DNA of 24,287 nt from Opitutia bacterium UBA4654 (GCA_002405555.1 DHMA01000221.1:1-24287), one strand, 5' to 3'; counted from the first letter of the stretch, positions 7,113-14,624 are shown. Program-made: numbers and translations. The notes: generated by a model not told the origin, from the sequence alone.

Positions 7113-9359
7113 ATGAAAATCGAAAATACAAAACAGGCTTGGGACGGTTTCAAGACCGGCAAGTGGACGGAGTCGGTAGACGTGCTCGACTTCATCAAAC
7201 TCAACTACACTCCCTACGAAGGCGACGACTCGTTCCTCGCTCCCGCTACGGAGCGCACTAATGCACTTTGGAAAAAGGTGCTTGTTCTGATGAAAAAGGA
7301 AATCGAGAAAAACGGCTGTCTCGACGCCGACGTTTCCACTCCCTCCGCGATAGACTCGCACAAGGCCGGCTACATCGACAAAGACGCCGAGCTTATCGTG
7401 GGTCTCCAAACCGACGCGCCCCTCAAACGCGCAATCATGCCCTGCGGCGGATACCGCATGGTGCACTCCTCCTGCGAGGCGTACGGACTTAAAGAGGACG
7501 AGCGCGTGAAGGAAATCTTCACAAAATACCGCAAGACGCACAATCAGGGCGTGTTCGACGCCTATACGCCCGACATCAAGGCCGCCCGCCACTCCGCGAT
7601 TATCACGGGGCTGCCCGACGCCTACGGCCGCGGCAGAATAATCGGCGACTACCGCCGCCTCGCCCTCTACGGAATCGACATTCTCATCGAAGACAAGAAG
7701 CGCGAAAAAGCCGAAACCGACGACGCCCTCATGACCGCCGAAGTTATCCGCGAGCGCGAGGAACTTTCCGAGCAAATCGAGGCGTTGGAGGCAATCCGCC
7801 GCATGGCGTCGTTCTACGGAATCGACATTTCCAAGCCCGCAACGAACTTCCGCGAAGCCGTCCAGTGGACGTATTTTGCGTATCTGGCGGCGGTGAAAGA
7901 CCAGAACGGCGCGGCGATGTCGCTCGGCCGCACCACGAGCTTCCTCGACATCTACGCCGAGCGCGACTTGGCCCGCGGCGTTCTCGACGAAAGCGCGGTT
8001 CAGGAAATTGTGGACGACTTCGTCATCAAGCTCCGCATGGTGCGCTTCCTCCGCACGCCCGAATACAACGACCTTTTCAGCGGCGACCCCGTTTGGGTAA
8101 CCGAATCTCTCGGCGGCATGAACGACGACGGCAGGACTTTCGTCACAAAAAATTCCTTCCGCATGCTCCACACGCTCTCGAACCTCGGCCCCGCGCCCGA
8201 GCCGAACCTCACGGTTCTCTGGTCGGCAAAGCTTCCCGAGCCGTTCAAGGCGTTCTGCGCAAAAACGTCGATTGCGACCTCCGCTATCCAGTATGAAAAC
8301 GACGACCTCATGCGCCCCGCTTTCGGCGACGACTACGGAATCGCCTGCTGCGTCTCGCCCATGATTATCGGCAAGGAAATGCAGTTCTTCGGCGCGCGCG
8401 CAAACCTCGCAAAGGCTCTCCTCTACGCAATCAACGGCGGCGTGGACGAACGCACGGGCGCGCTCGTGGCAAAGGGCATGACGCCCATCACTTCCGAGTA
8501 CCTCGACTACGACGAAGTCTGCCAAAAGCTCGACAAAATGATGGACTGGCTCAGCCGCACATACGTCAACGCCCTCAACATAATCCACTTCATGCACGAC
8601 AAGTACTACTACGAAAAGGCGCAGTTGGCTTTCATGCAAAAGGACGTTGTTCGCAAGTTGGGCTGCGGCATCGCGGGCTTCTCGGTCGTAACAGACTCGC
8701 TCTCGGCAATCAAATACGCGAAAGTTAAGGCAATCCGCAACGAGCAGGGCATCGCCGTAGACTTCGAAATCGAGGGCGACTATCCCAAATACGGCAACAA
8801 CGACGACAGGGTTGACTCTATCGCGACGGGGCTTGTCAAGCAGTTCATGGACAAAATCCGCAAACTGCCCACATACCGCGACGCAATCCAGACGCAGTCG
8901 ATTCTCACAATTACCTCGAACGTCGTCTACGGCAAAAAGACGGGCAACACCCCAGACGGCAGAAAGGCGGGCGTTCCCTTCGCCCCCGGAGCAAACCCGT
9001 TCCACGGCCGCGATTCGAGCGGCGCGCTGGCGTCGCTGTGCTCGGTTGCAAAGCTCCCGTTCGAGCACGCAAAGGACGGCATTTCCAACACGTTCTCGAT
9101 TCTTCCGAATTCGCTCGGCAAGACCGATTCGGAGAAAGTCTCCAACCTCTGCGGGCTTATCGACGGCTACATGGCAAAGCGCGGACAGCATTTGAACGTC
9201 AACGTTCTCATGCGCGAAACGCTCATGGACGCAATGGAACACCCCGAAAAATACCCGCAGCTTACAATCCGCGTTTCGGGCTATGCGGTAAACTTCATAA
9301 AGCTTACAAAACCCCAGCAGATGGACGTTATTTCGAGAACATTCCACTCGAAATTCTAA
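7113..9359 (+). CDS. pflB: Formate C-acetyltransferase (pyruvate formate-lyase)
   Basis: 748 residues (E. coli PflB is 760). It converts pyruvate and CoA to formate and acetyl-CoA in the cytoplasm during anaerobic growth. The PFL domain fills most of the chain, with the catalytic Cys-Cys pair in GIACCVSPM at C412-C413. The C-terminal glycyl-radical motif IRVSGYAVNF carries the radical glycine at G723. Both are intact, and the 'true PFL' style (GGYRMVHSSCEAYG, NTPDGRKAGVPFAPGANP) separates it from glycerol dehydratase-like relatives. The start ATG follows ACACACA with no evident Shine-Dalgarno. A strong terminator follows at 9386-9415. Its activase gene pflA is at 10873, but a PEP-CTERM gene lies between, so the two are probably not one transcript. 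Confidence 0.97.
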   Translation: MKIENTKQAWDGFKTGKWTESVDVLDFIKLNYTPYEGDDSFLAPATERTNALWKKVLVLMKKEIEKNGCLDADVSTPSAIDSHKAGYIDKDAELIVGLQTDAPLKRAIMPCGGYRMVHSSCEAYGLKEDERVKEIFTKYRKTHNQGVFDAYTPDIKAARHSAIITGLPDAYGRGRIIGDYRRLALYGIDILIEDKKREKAETDDALMTAEVIREREELSEQIEALEAIRRMASFYGIDISKPATNFREAVQWTYFAYLAAVKDQNGAAMSLGRTTSFLDIYAERDLARGVLDESAVQEIVDDFVIKLRMVRFLRTPEYNDLFSGDPVWVTESLGGMNDDGRTFVTKNSFRMLHTLSNLGPAPEPNLTVLWSAKLPEPFKAFCAKTSIATSAIQYENDDLMRPAFGDDYGIACCVSPMIIGKEMQFFGARANLAKALLYAINGGVDERTGALVAKGMTPITSEYLDYDEVCQKLDKMMDWLSRTYVNALNIIHFMHDKYYYEKAQLAFMQKDVVRKLGCGIAGFSVVTDSLSAIKYAKVKAIRNEQGIAVDFEIEGDYPKYGNNDDRVDSIATGLVKQFMDKIRKLPTYRDAIQTQSILTITSNVVYGKKTGNTPDGRKAGVPFAPGANPFHGRDSSGALASLCSVAKLPFEHAKDGISNTFSILPNSLGKTDSEKVSNLCGLIDGYMAKRGQHLNVNVLMRETLMDAMEHPEKYPQLTIRVSGYAVNFIKLTKPQQMDVISRTFHSKF

Positions 9360-9385
9360 CCGCTCCCAGTTTGGGAATTTGTGCG

Positions 9386-9415
9386 AAAGACGCGCCGCAG
9401 GGCGCGTCTTTTTTT
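9386..9415 (+). terminator. Rho-independent terminator of pflB
   Basis: AAAGACGCGCC (9386-9396), loop GCAG, GGCGCGTCTTT (9401-9411), with Ts continuing to 9415: an 11-bp perfect stem and a seven-T tail. A small hairpin, TCCCA-GTT-TGGGA (9364-9376), lies just before it. Confidence 0.92.
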
Positions 9416-9441
9416 GTGCGCAAGTTCGGAGGGCGCGGGCG

Positions 9442-9460
9442 CAGTATTGTGAATACTGTG
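9442..9460. repeat. Palindromic 19-bp site, upstream copy
   Basis: CAGTATTGTGAATACTGTG. Its first 17 bases form a dyad (CAGTATT / AATACTG around GTG). The complete 19 bases recur in inverted orientation at 9616-9634 and nowhere else that I can see in the window. Likely a protein-binding site or the end of a small element. Confidence 0.75.
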
Positions 9461-9515
9461 TCAAATAAAAAAGTCAAAAATGCTTCGAAATTCCTTTAAC
9501 AAAACAAGTAGGGTG

Positions 9516-9549
9516 AAATTGGCGAATCTTTTGCTTCGCGCAATTTTTT
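9516..9549 (+). terminator. Hairpin with T tract between the two palindromic sites
   Basis: AAATTG-GCGAA (9516-9526) pairs with TTCGC-(G)-CAATTT (9535-9546) around an 8-base loop with one bulged base, and Ts run to 9549. It looks like an intrinsic terminator, but no gene ends just before it and pflB already has its own. It overlaps the sigma-54-like element at 9519-9535, so only one of the two readings may be real. The whole stretch 9360-9674 contains no coding region I can support. Confidence 0.4.
9519..9535 (+). promoter_or_regulatory. Candidate sigma-54 (RpoN) promoter of the PEP-CTERM gene
   Basis: TTGGC at 9519-9523 and TTGCT at 9531-9535 place GG (9521-9522) and GC (9533-9534) exactly ten bases apart, as in -24/-12 promoters. 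Ten of the thirteen defined consensus positions match; the ACG after TTGGC does not. Transcription would begin near 9546, leaving a leader of about 130 bases. The upstream palindrome is then centred about 95 bases before the start, a usual distance for an enhancer-binding protein. Confidence 0.35.
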
Positions 9550-9615
9550 CGCGCGGGCATTTCCCTCTTTGGGGAATAATATCATTTATCAACATGTTAA
9601 AGTAAAATTGCGATG

Positions 9616-9634
9616 CACAGTATTCACAATACTG
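9616..9634. repeat. Palindromic 19-bp site, downstream inverted copy
   Basis: CACAGTATTCACAATACTG is the exact reverse complement of 9442-9460. It ends 40 bases before the start codon of the PEP-CTERM gene. The centres of the two 17-bp dyads are 176 bp apart. Confidence 0.75.
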
Positions 9635-9674
9635 TATCTTTCGGCGCATTTAACAATAAAAGGAGTATAAGCAT

Positions 9675-10670
9675 ATGAGAAAACTTACATATTCGGTGTT
9701 TGCACTGGCGGCGGGGTCGCTCTTTGCCGACACATTCCAGTTCACGGAAACGGAGTCCGCAATCGACACGTCCACCATTTACTACATTTCGGGTACGGAC
9801 GGCGTAAACGAGGGCACTGTCGATAACATCAAGACAAACCCAAGCTCGAACGCATTTGTTCTTGAAGACATCACCGTAAATTTCACAAAAGACGCCTTGA
9901 AAGGGCTTGAAATTACGGGTACGGCAAAGGTTAGTAGCGGCGCGTATGCGCTGGGCGCAAAAGGCAACTCGGTTTTGAACTTCAAGGACGGCGCAACGGT
10001 CGGTATGAAGCTGAAATCGGGCTTGGCTACAAGCTACGGCGACCACAACGATGGCGCTCTTACAATCAATGTCGAAAAGGGCTACCTCGGCACGATTATT
10101 ACCGACACCGCGGTTGCGCAATACGGAACGCTCAACCTCAACCTCCACAAGGCAAACGTGTTGAAAGCGGGGGCGGCAAAATACAGCACCCGTCTGTTCG
10201 TTGACGCCGCAGGACAAATCAACCTGAACATGTCGGCGGACCAGTCGATAGACTTGGACATTCGCACGGACATCAACAACGCCTTCAACCTTTCGCTCAC
10301 CGACGGCGCAAACCTTTTCGTGAAAGCGGCGTCGGGCTGGATGCCGCCGGCGCTTTCGGGAAAGACTTGCTATATTTCGCTCGTTAACGGCGAAATCGAC
10401 GGCACGGTATTGTTTCTCGAATCAATGGTAACGTCGGAGGGCTTTGTTGACGGCGAAATTACAATCAGCCACGCGGGCGCAGAACAGACAATCGCGTTCT
10501 TCGACCCCACCACAAATTCCAAAATGGGCGAAGACAAGCTTCGCTTCGGCAAGACGACGATTGACTCGCAGGCATACTACTTCGCAACGGCGATTCCCGA
10601 ACCCGCAGAATGGGCGGCGATTTTCGGGGCTGTCGCGCTTGCGCTCGCAGTCTGCCGCCGCAGAAAGTAG
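9675..10670 (+). CDS. PEP-CTERM sorting-domain surface protein
   Basis: 331 residues. A signal peptide (about 1-18, ending GSLFA) leads into a beta-rich, Gly/Asn/Asp/Thr-rich passenger (for example GALTINVEKGYLGTI, GTLNLNLHKANVL) without recognisable catalytic motifs. The C-terminus is a textbook PEP-CTERM signal: IPEP (307-310), a hydrophobic helix, and the basic tail RRRK (328-331). Such proteins are processed and anchored by an exosortase, with no exosortase gene in this window, and are often linked to exopolysaccharide or surface layers. The start has an unusually good Shine-Dalgarno for this window (AGGAG at 9661-9665). The gene has its own terminator at 10696-10725 and splits pflB from pflA. 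The molecular function is unknown. Confidence 0.88.
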   Translation: MRKLTYSVFALAAGSLFADTFQFTETESAIDTSTIYYISGTDGVNEGTVDNIKTNPSSNAFVLEDITVNFTKDALKGLEITGTAKVSSGAYALGAKGNSVLNFKDGATVGMKLKSGLATSYGDHNDGALTINVEKGYLGTIITDTAVAQYGTLNLNLHKANVLKAGAAKYSTRLFVDAAGQINLNMSADQSIDLDIRTDINNAFNLSLTDGANLFVKAASGWMPPALSGKTCYISLVNGEIDGTVLFLESMVTSEGFVDGEITISHAGAEQTIAFFDPTTNSKMGEDKLRFGKTTIDSQAYYFATAIPEPAEWAAIFGAVALALAVCRRRK

Positions 10671-10695
10671 GGCGAAATTTTCATTCCCCGATTTC

Positions 10696-10725
10696 GGCGG
10701 AGTCTTCGGACTCCGCCTTTTTTTT
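10696..10725 (+). terminator. Rho-independent terminator of the PEP-CTERM gene
   Basis: GGCGGAGTC (10696-10704), loop TTCG, GACTCCGCC (10709-10717), then eight Ts (10718-10725). The 9-bp perfect stem closes on the stable UUCG tetraloop. Confidence 0.95.
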
Positions 10726-10749
10726 CGGCAATGCGGTGGCTGTGGTATT

Positions 10750-10806
10750 GCGGACGGGTGCGGGGCGCGGCATTTCTTTCGGAATGATTCGGAGTCCGCT
10801 TTTTTT
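10750..10806 (+). terminator. Second terminator-like structure upstream of pflA
   Basis: GCGGAC (10750-10755) can pair with GTCCGC (10794-10799), which is followed by seven Ts. A small inner hairpin (CATTTC / GGAATG, 10771-10786) sits in the loop. The outer loop is long, so this is weaker than the preceding terminator. CGGAGTCCG (10790-10798) can also pair with CGGACTCCG (10707-10715) inside the first terminator. It ends 66 bases before the pflA start. Confidence 0.35.
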
Positions 10807-10872
10807 CGCGTTTTCGGCGCGGAGTTGTCGGATTTTCTTGTAATCCGCGCCCGTTTGCCGATTATTTTTTGC

Positions 10873-11610
10873 GTGAGTATCGGGAAAATACATTCGGTTG
10901 AAACAATGGGCGCGCTCGACGGTCCGGGGCTTCGGTATGTGCTGTTTTTGAAGGGCTGTCCGTTCCGCTGCGCGTTCTGCCACAACCCCGACACTTGGGG
11001 CGCGGCGGAGTACACCGCCCGTACCGCCGAAGATGTCGCCGCGGACGTCCTTAAATACAGGGAGTTTTTCGCGTTTTCGGGCGGCGGCTTCACTGTGTCG
11101 GGCGGCGAGCCGCTCATGCAGATTCCGTTTCTCGAAGAGCTTTTCGGAATCCTGAAAAAGGAGGGAATTTCGATTGCGGTCGATACCTGCGGGCATATCG
11201 AAAACCCCGAATCGGCGGCGAAAATCGTAGAGCTTGCCGACCTCTTTCTGCTCGATATAAAACATCTCGACCCTGCGGTACATCAAAAACTTACGGGAAA
11301 GTCCAACGACAGGGTTCTCGCGTTTTTGGAATACCTGAACTCGCGCGGCAAGGAAATCCATATCCGCGTTGTGCTCGTCAACGGCTATTCCGCCGACGAA
11401 GCGTATCTAACGCGCCTTGCGGAATTTCTGAAAAAATACCGCTCCATAACGCGGGTCGATTTGCTGCCCTATCACACGCTTGGTGTCCCAAAATGGGAAT
11501 CGCTCGGCATTCCGTATAGGCTCGACTCTTCCGCGGAGCTTTCAAAAGAGCAGCGCGCAAGGGCTTTGGAGATTTTTAAAAAGGCGGGCTTTAACGCAAC
11601 CCTGCAATAA
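10873..11610 (+). CDS. pflA: Pyruvate formate-lyase activating enzyme (radical SAM)
   Basis: 245 residues (E. coli PflA: 246). It uses a [4Fe-4S] cluster and S-adenosylmethionine to place the glycyl radical on PflB. The start is GTG at 10873: the resulting MSIGKIHSVETMGALDGPG aligns with the E. coli N-terminus (MSVIGRIHSFE, from memory), whereas the frame's upstream extension crosses the preceding terminator. The cluster motif CPFRCAFC gives C29, C33 and C36, GGEP is at 77-80, and LLPYHTLG lies near the C-terminus. There is no clear Shine-Dalgarno. It is separated from pflB by the PEP-CTERM gene and two terminator-like hairpins, so it probably has its own promoter, which I could not identify with confidence. 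Confidence 0.94.
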   Translation: MSIGKIHSVETMGALDGPGLRYVLFLKGCPFRCAFCHNPDTWGAAEYTARTAEDVAADVLKYREFFAFSGGGFTVSGGEPLMQIPFLEELFGILKKEGISIAVDTCGHIENPESAAKIVELADLFLLDIKHLDPAVHQKLTGKSNDRVLAFLEYLNSRGKEIHIRVVLVNGYSADEAYLTRLAEFLKKYRSITRVDLLPYHTLGVPKWESLGIPYRLDSSAELSKEQRARALEIFKKAGFNATLQ

Positions 11611-11676
11611 AGACGGAGCAGGGGGAGTCTGAATGCGTCGTTGGGCTAAGAAGTGCTCTTTTTTGCAAAATTTTAA

Positions 11677-11710
11677 CGCGGCTTAAAGCCGACGCGCCGC
11701 GAGTTTTTTT
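11677..11710 (+). terminator. Terminator after pflA
   Basis: CGCGGC (11677-11682) pairs with GCCGCG (11696-11701) and is followed by seven Ts (11704-11710). On the minus strand the same stem is followed by TTAAAATTTT, so it may also end the convergent miaB operon transcript. It lies 67 bases after the pflA stop codon. Confidence 0.6.
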
Positions 11711-11782
11711 AGCGGCGGCAAATTCGGCGCAAAATTTGCCCACAATGTTCCCATATTGGGTGCAGGCGTTGCCGCGTGGTAT

Positions 11783-12190
11783 TTAGAATTTGAACGGAAT
11801 GTGGGAGGGCATCTCGGAGGCAAGTTTTTCGTAAACGCGCTTGCCTTCGGGTGTGGAAATGCATGTTATCCAGTCTATTCCGTCGCGCTTCAAATTTTCG
11901 ACAACCGCGCGGCAGAGGGCTGTTCCGATTCCCGCTTTGCGGAATTCAGGCTCTACGAACATGTCGAGCAGGTAGGCGTCGCCCACTTTGTCGGAAATAG
12001 CCCTGAAAAAGCCGACCATTTGCCCGCCGACAAACGCGCCGTAGGCGCAGTGCGAGTTTTGGAGGGCTTTTTTTGTGGGCGAAAAGTCGCTTGCCGACTG
12101 GTCTATCCAGCCCGCAAGTTTATAGAGCCTCGCGACTTGTGCTTCGATTTTTGAAGCGTTTGGGTCGAGCTTTTTAATTTCGTAGTTCAT
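11783..12190 (-). CDS. GNAT family N-acetyltransferase
   Basis: 135 residues, a compact single GNAT domain that would transfer an acetyl group from acetyl-CoA to an unknown amine. The acetyl-CoA pyrophosphate loop is visible as RKAGIGTAL (84-92), after the strand YLLDMFVEPEF; the last segment (ISTPEGKRVYEKLASE) matches the usual motif B. The start codon overlaps the stop codon of the upstream DUF2156 gene by four bases (ATGA, 12190-12187), so the pair is translationally coupled. This suggests a joint role, but neither substrate can be read from sequence. Confidence 0.88.
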   Translation of the reverse strand: MNYEIKKLDPNASKIEAQVARLYKLAGWIDQSASDFSPTKKALQNSHCAYGAFVGGQMVGFFRAISDKVGDAYLLDMFVEPEFRKAGIGTALCRAVVENLKRDGIDWITCISTPEGKRVYEKLASEMPSHIPFKF

Positions 12191-13059
12191 TGCTTTGTCG
12201 GCACAAGCGACAGCCGCGCGTACATTCTTGCGGGGTCGAGCGACCTCTTCGCCTGCCGCAAATTGGGTTCGCCGAGGTCTTGTTCGCGGTTCATGAAAAT
12301 GACTTCGCGCTTTGTAAGATATTCGGCTTCAATTTTTACGAGCATTTGCGCCGCGCCGCGCTCGGATTTTTCCGATTTCTCGAAGACCGTGTCCGCCATT
12401 GTGTCGGAAATTTTTGCAAAAACGGCAAGTCCCGCAATTTGTCGGGCTTCGTTTCTCAATATTATGCCCGAAAACCCCGCGTCGGCGAAATTTGCGAACG
12501 CCTTTTGCATTGCCACTGCGTCGAAATCGGCGGCGCGGGCGGCGGCAAATTCGCGGGCCTCGTCGATGTTTGCGGGATCTATTTCGCCGAAAGTCCAGTG
12601 CGGGTTCGCCGTTTCGAAGTGCTTGATGTGGTTGCGCTTCTTGCGCAAAAGCGCGCCTTTTAGCTCGCGCAGGTCTTCGGTATTGTAAATATAGTCGGCG
12701 TCGCCGTCGCTTTGCAGAATGTCGAAAAATTCGGAGGCGTCGGGGAATTTTTCGGCGTAGTCGGGCGGGGCGTCGTAGATGTAGTCGAACGGCGCGTTGT
12801 TGCGCTCCGCAAATTTTGCGTATTCAAGAAGTTGTCGCGGTTCTGTGTCTGCGCCAATCGGGTAGTGGAGGATTTTATGTTCGGGTTTGTAGACTGCAAC
12901 GCGCCCGTTCCAGACGGCAATTTGCGTGTTGTAATTGTCGGAATACGCAAAATTTACGGCAAAAGTTTGCTCGCAGCTGTCGGTCGGGTTTTCGGCGCGG
13001 GCAAGCTCGAACAGCTTTTTGTCGGCAAGGGCGATTGGTCTAAACGGCATGTTTTGCAT
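12187..13059 (-). CDS. DUF2156 (phosphatidylglycerol lysyltransferase C-terminal-like) protein
   Basis: 290 residues, cytosolic, with no membrane segment. It has the layout of the stand-alone DUF2156 family, which has a double GNAT-like fold and is related to the C-terminal catalytic domain of MprF aminoacyl-phosphatidylglycerol synthases. Family landmarks are YIYNTEDLRELKG at 123-135 followed by the basic KKRNHIKHF, and NREQDLGEPNLRQAKRSL at 257-274 near the end. The N-terminal transmembrane flippase of MprF is absent, as is typical for this branch, so lipid lysinylation is not established. ATG at 13059 is used; an in-frame ATG three codons on (MPFRPIALADK) would also suit. It lies 25 bases after the miaB stop and overlaps the GNAT gene by four bases. 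Confidence 0.87.
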   Translation of the reverse strand: MQNMPFRPIALADKKLFELARAENPTDSCEQTFAVNFAYSDNYNTQIAVWNGRVAVYKPEHKILHYPIGADTEPRQLLEYAKFAERNNAPFDYIYDAPPDYAEKFPDASEFFDILQSDGDADYIYNTEDLRELKGALLRKKRNHIKHFETANPHWTFGEIDPANIDEAREFAAARAADFDAVAMQKAFANFADAGFSGIILRNEARQIAGLAVFAKISDTMADTVFEKSEKSERGAAQMLVKIEAEYLTKREVIFMNREQDLGEPNLRQAKRSLDPARMYARLSLVPTKQ

Positions 13060-13084
13060 ATCGTAATATGCGCGGCGCGGTTAA

Positions 13085-14476
13085 TCAGACGATTTCGCCT
13101 TCAAGGGCGGTGATTGTTGCCTTGGCGATTTTTACGTTTACGAGCTTGCCGATTAGGTCGGGCGATGCTCGGAAAATGGTCTTTCTGTGGGTGCGCGTGC
13201 GCCCCATGAAAAGGCTTTCGCCGCGCTTTGCGGGGGCTTCCACAAGTATCTCCTGCGTAGTGCCTACGAGCTTGTCGTGGTAGCGCATTGACTGCTCGGC
13301 GAGGTCGGCAAGCAGTATCTGGTTGCGGGCTTCCTTGACTTCTTCGGGCACGGAGTCGGGCAATTCCGCCGATTTTGTTCCCATTCTGGGACTGTATTTG
13401 AAGATGAACGCCATGTCGAAGTCCGCCGCCTTGAAAACCCTGCGCGTTTCGTCGAAATCGGCGTCGGTTTCGTCGGGGTAGCCCACGATTACGTCGGTCG
13501 AAATGGAGATATTCGGCTTGCGCGAGCGCAGTTTTTCTACAATTTCCAGAAATTTTTCGGCAGTGTACGGACGCCTCATCTCCTTCAAAATGCGGTTGCT
13601 TCCCGATTGGAGCGGCAGGTGGACGTATTCGCAAAGTTTTGGAATGTCGGCATATGCGTCTATGAGGTCGCTGCCGAAAAACGCGGGGTGGGGCGACGTG
13701 AAGCGAATGCGGGCGATTCCGTCCACTGCGTTTATTTTTTCCAGCAGGCGCACGAATTCCGTCTTGCCGTCGGTTTTCCCGAGTTCGCGCCCGAAGGCGT
13801 TTACGACCTGTCCCAAAAGGGTAATTTCGCGCACGCCCGCGTCGGCGAGTTTTTTGACTTCCCCGACGATGTCGTCGGTCGGGCGCGAGCGTTGCGCTCC
13901 GCGGACTTTCGGCACAATGCAGTAGGAGCAGTTCATTTGGCAGCCCTGCATGATTGAGACGAACGCGCACGACTTTCTTGTTCCCGTAATGGGAAGATGT
14001 TTATTGATGAAGAGGTGGGAGGTTTTGTCGTCGGAGATGTCTACTATTGCCGCGCTCGTTTTCGGGGTGCGTTTTGCGCCGAGGGGAAGTTGGGGGTGTC
14101 TGATTCCGCGTTTGCGCATTTCGCAGATTTCTATTGCGATGTCGGCAACCCTGTGGGTCTGGCGCGCGCCCGCAACGAAGTCCAAGTCGGGCAGAAGTTT
14201 GACGAGTTCCGCGCCCTTGTTTTGCGCCATGCAGCCCGCGACGCCGACTACGGGAAAGTCTTTGCCGAAAGGCTTGCGCAGCCAGACGAGGTGCCCGAGC
14301 TTGCCTATCGCCTTTTGCTCCGCCTGTTCGCGCACGGAGCATGTGTTTACGACGGCGACGTCGCATTCGTTTTCGTCTTCGGTAATTTCCCAGCCGCGTT
14401 CGAGAAACTGCGCCGCGATGTTTTCGGAATCGCGGTCGTTCATCTGGCAGCCGTATGTTCTGATGTAGACTTTCAC
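13085..14476 (-). CDS. miaB: tRNA-2-methylthio-N6-dimethylallyladenosine synthase MiaB
   Basis: 463 residues from a GTG start at 14476-14474 (MKVYIRTYGCQMN), the conserved methylthiotransferase N-terminus; the frame extends further upstream but without similarity. MiaB adds the 2-methylthio group to i6A37 of tRNAs reading U-starting codons. The UPF0004 domain carries cluster cysteines C10, C46 and C82. The radical SAM domain has C179, C183 and C186 in GCQMNCSYC. A TRAM RNA-binding domain closes the protein (about 395-463). SIMQGC...IVPKVRGAQRSRP and HLPLQSGSN favour MiaB over RimO or MtaB. The usual LLGQNVN reads LLGQVVN here. It leads the operon miaB-DUF2156-GNAT and is divergent from the carboxyltransferase gene (148 bases). 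Confidence 0.94.
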   Translation of the reverse strand: MKVYIRTYGCQMNDRDSENIAAQFLERGWEITEDENECDVAVVNTCSVREQAEQKAIGKLGHLVWLRKPFGKDFPVVGVAGCMAQNKGAELVKLLPDLDFVAGARQTHRVADIAIEICEMRKRGIRHPQLPLGAKRTPKTSAAIVDISDDKTSHLFINKHLPITGTRKSCAFVSIMQGCQMNCSYCIVPKVRGAQRSRPTDDIVGEVKKLADAGVREITLLGQVVNAFGRELGKTDGKTEFVRLLEKINAVDGIARIRFTSPHPAFFGSDLIDAYADIPKLCEYVHLPLQSGSNRILKEMRRPYTAEKFLEIVEKLRSRKPNISISTDVIVGYPDETDADFDETRRVFKAADFDMAFIFKYSPRMGTKSAELPDSVPEEVKEARNQILLADLAEQSMRYHDKLVGTTQEILVEAPAKRGESLFMGRTRTHRKTIFRASPDLIGKLVNVKIAKATITALEGEIV

Positions 14477-14624
14477 TTCTTGAAAACTTTTTTTCCTTGA
14501 AATTCGGGGACAAATGTCGCTTTCTCTATTGCTTGGAAATCCGCGTCGGCGACACAATCCGACATTATGGGGCGGATTTTCTCAAACTTTGGAAGAAAGT
14601 AAAAGTCTAAAATATTTAAAAAAT

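Noticed and set aside
7104..9464. 786-codon open frame antisense to the whole of pflB
   Set aside because: It mirrors pflB codon for codon, its translation is low-complexity and matches no family, and pflB has all catalytic residues. Such long antisense frames follow from the GC-rich codon use of this genome.
9446..9464. Rex-type redox operator (TTGTGA-N6-TCACAA) near pflB
   Set aside because: Only one half-site, TTGTGA, is present; the matching half reads TGTCAA. The true symmetry of the site is the wider CAGTATT/AATACTG dyad, and it lies after, not before, pflB.
10444..10872. Upstream extension of the pflA frame by 143 codons
   Set aside because: It lies inside the PEP-CTERM gene and crosses its terminator. 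The GTG at 10873 gives the correct PflA N-terminus and length.
11717..11740. Inverted repeat GGCAAATT / AATTTGCC after the GNAT gene
   Set aside because: The perfect 8-bp stem has no T run on the minus strand, so I do not call it a terminator. It may add stability to a 3' end, but nothing else supports a function.
14477..14557. Earlier start for miaB
   Set aside because: The extra 27 residues resemble no MiaB. The GTG at 14476 gives the standard MKVYIRTYGCQMN beginning.
14514..14624. Earlier ATG for the carboxyltransferase
   Set aside because: The extra 37 residues are not family-like. ATG at 14625 starts directly at the conserved barrel strand with RDGHQS.
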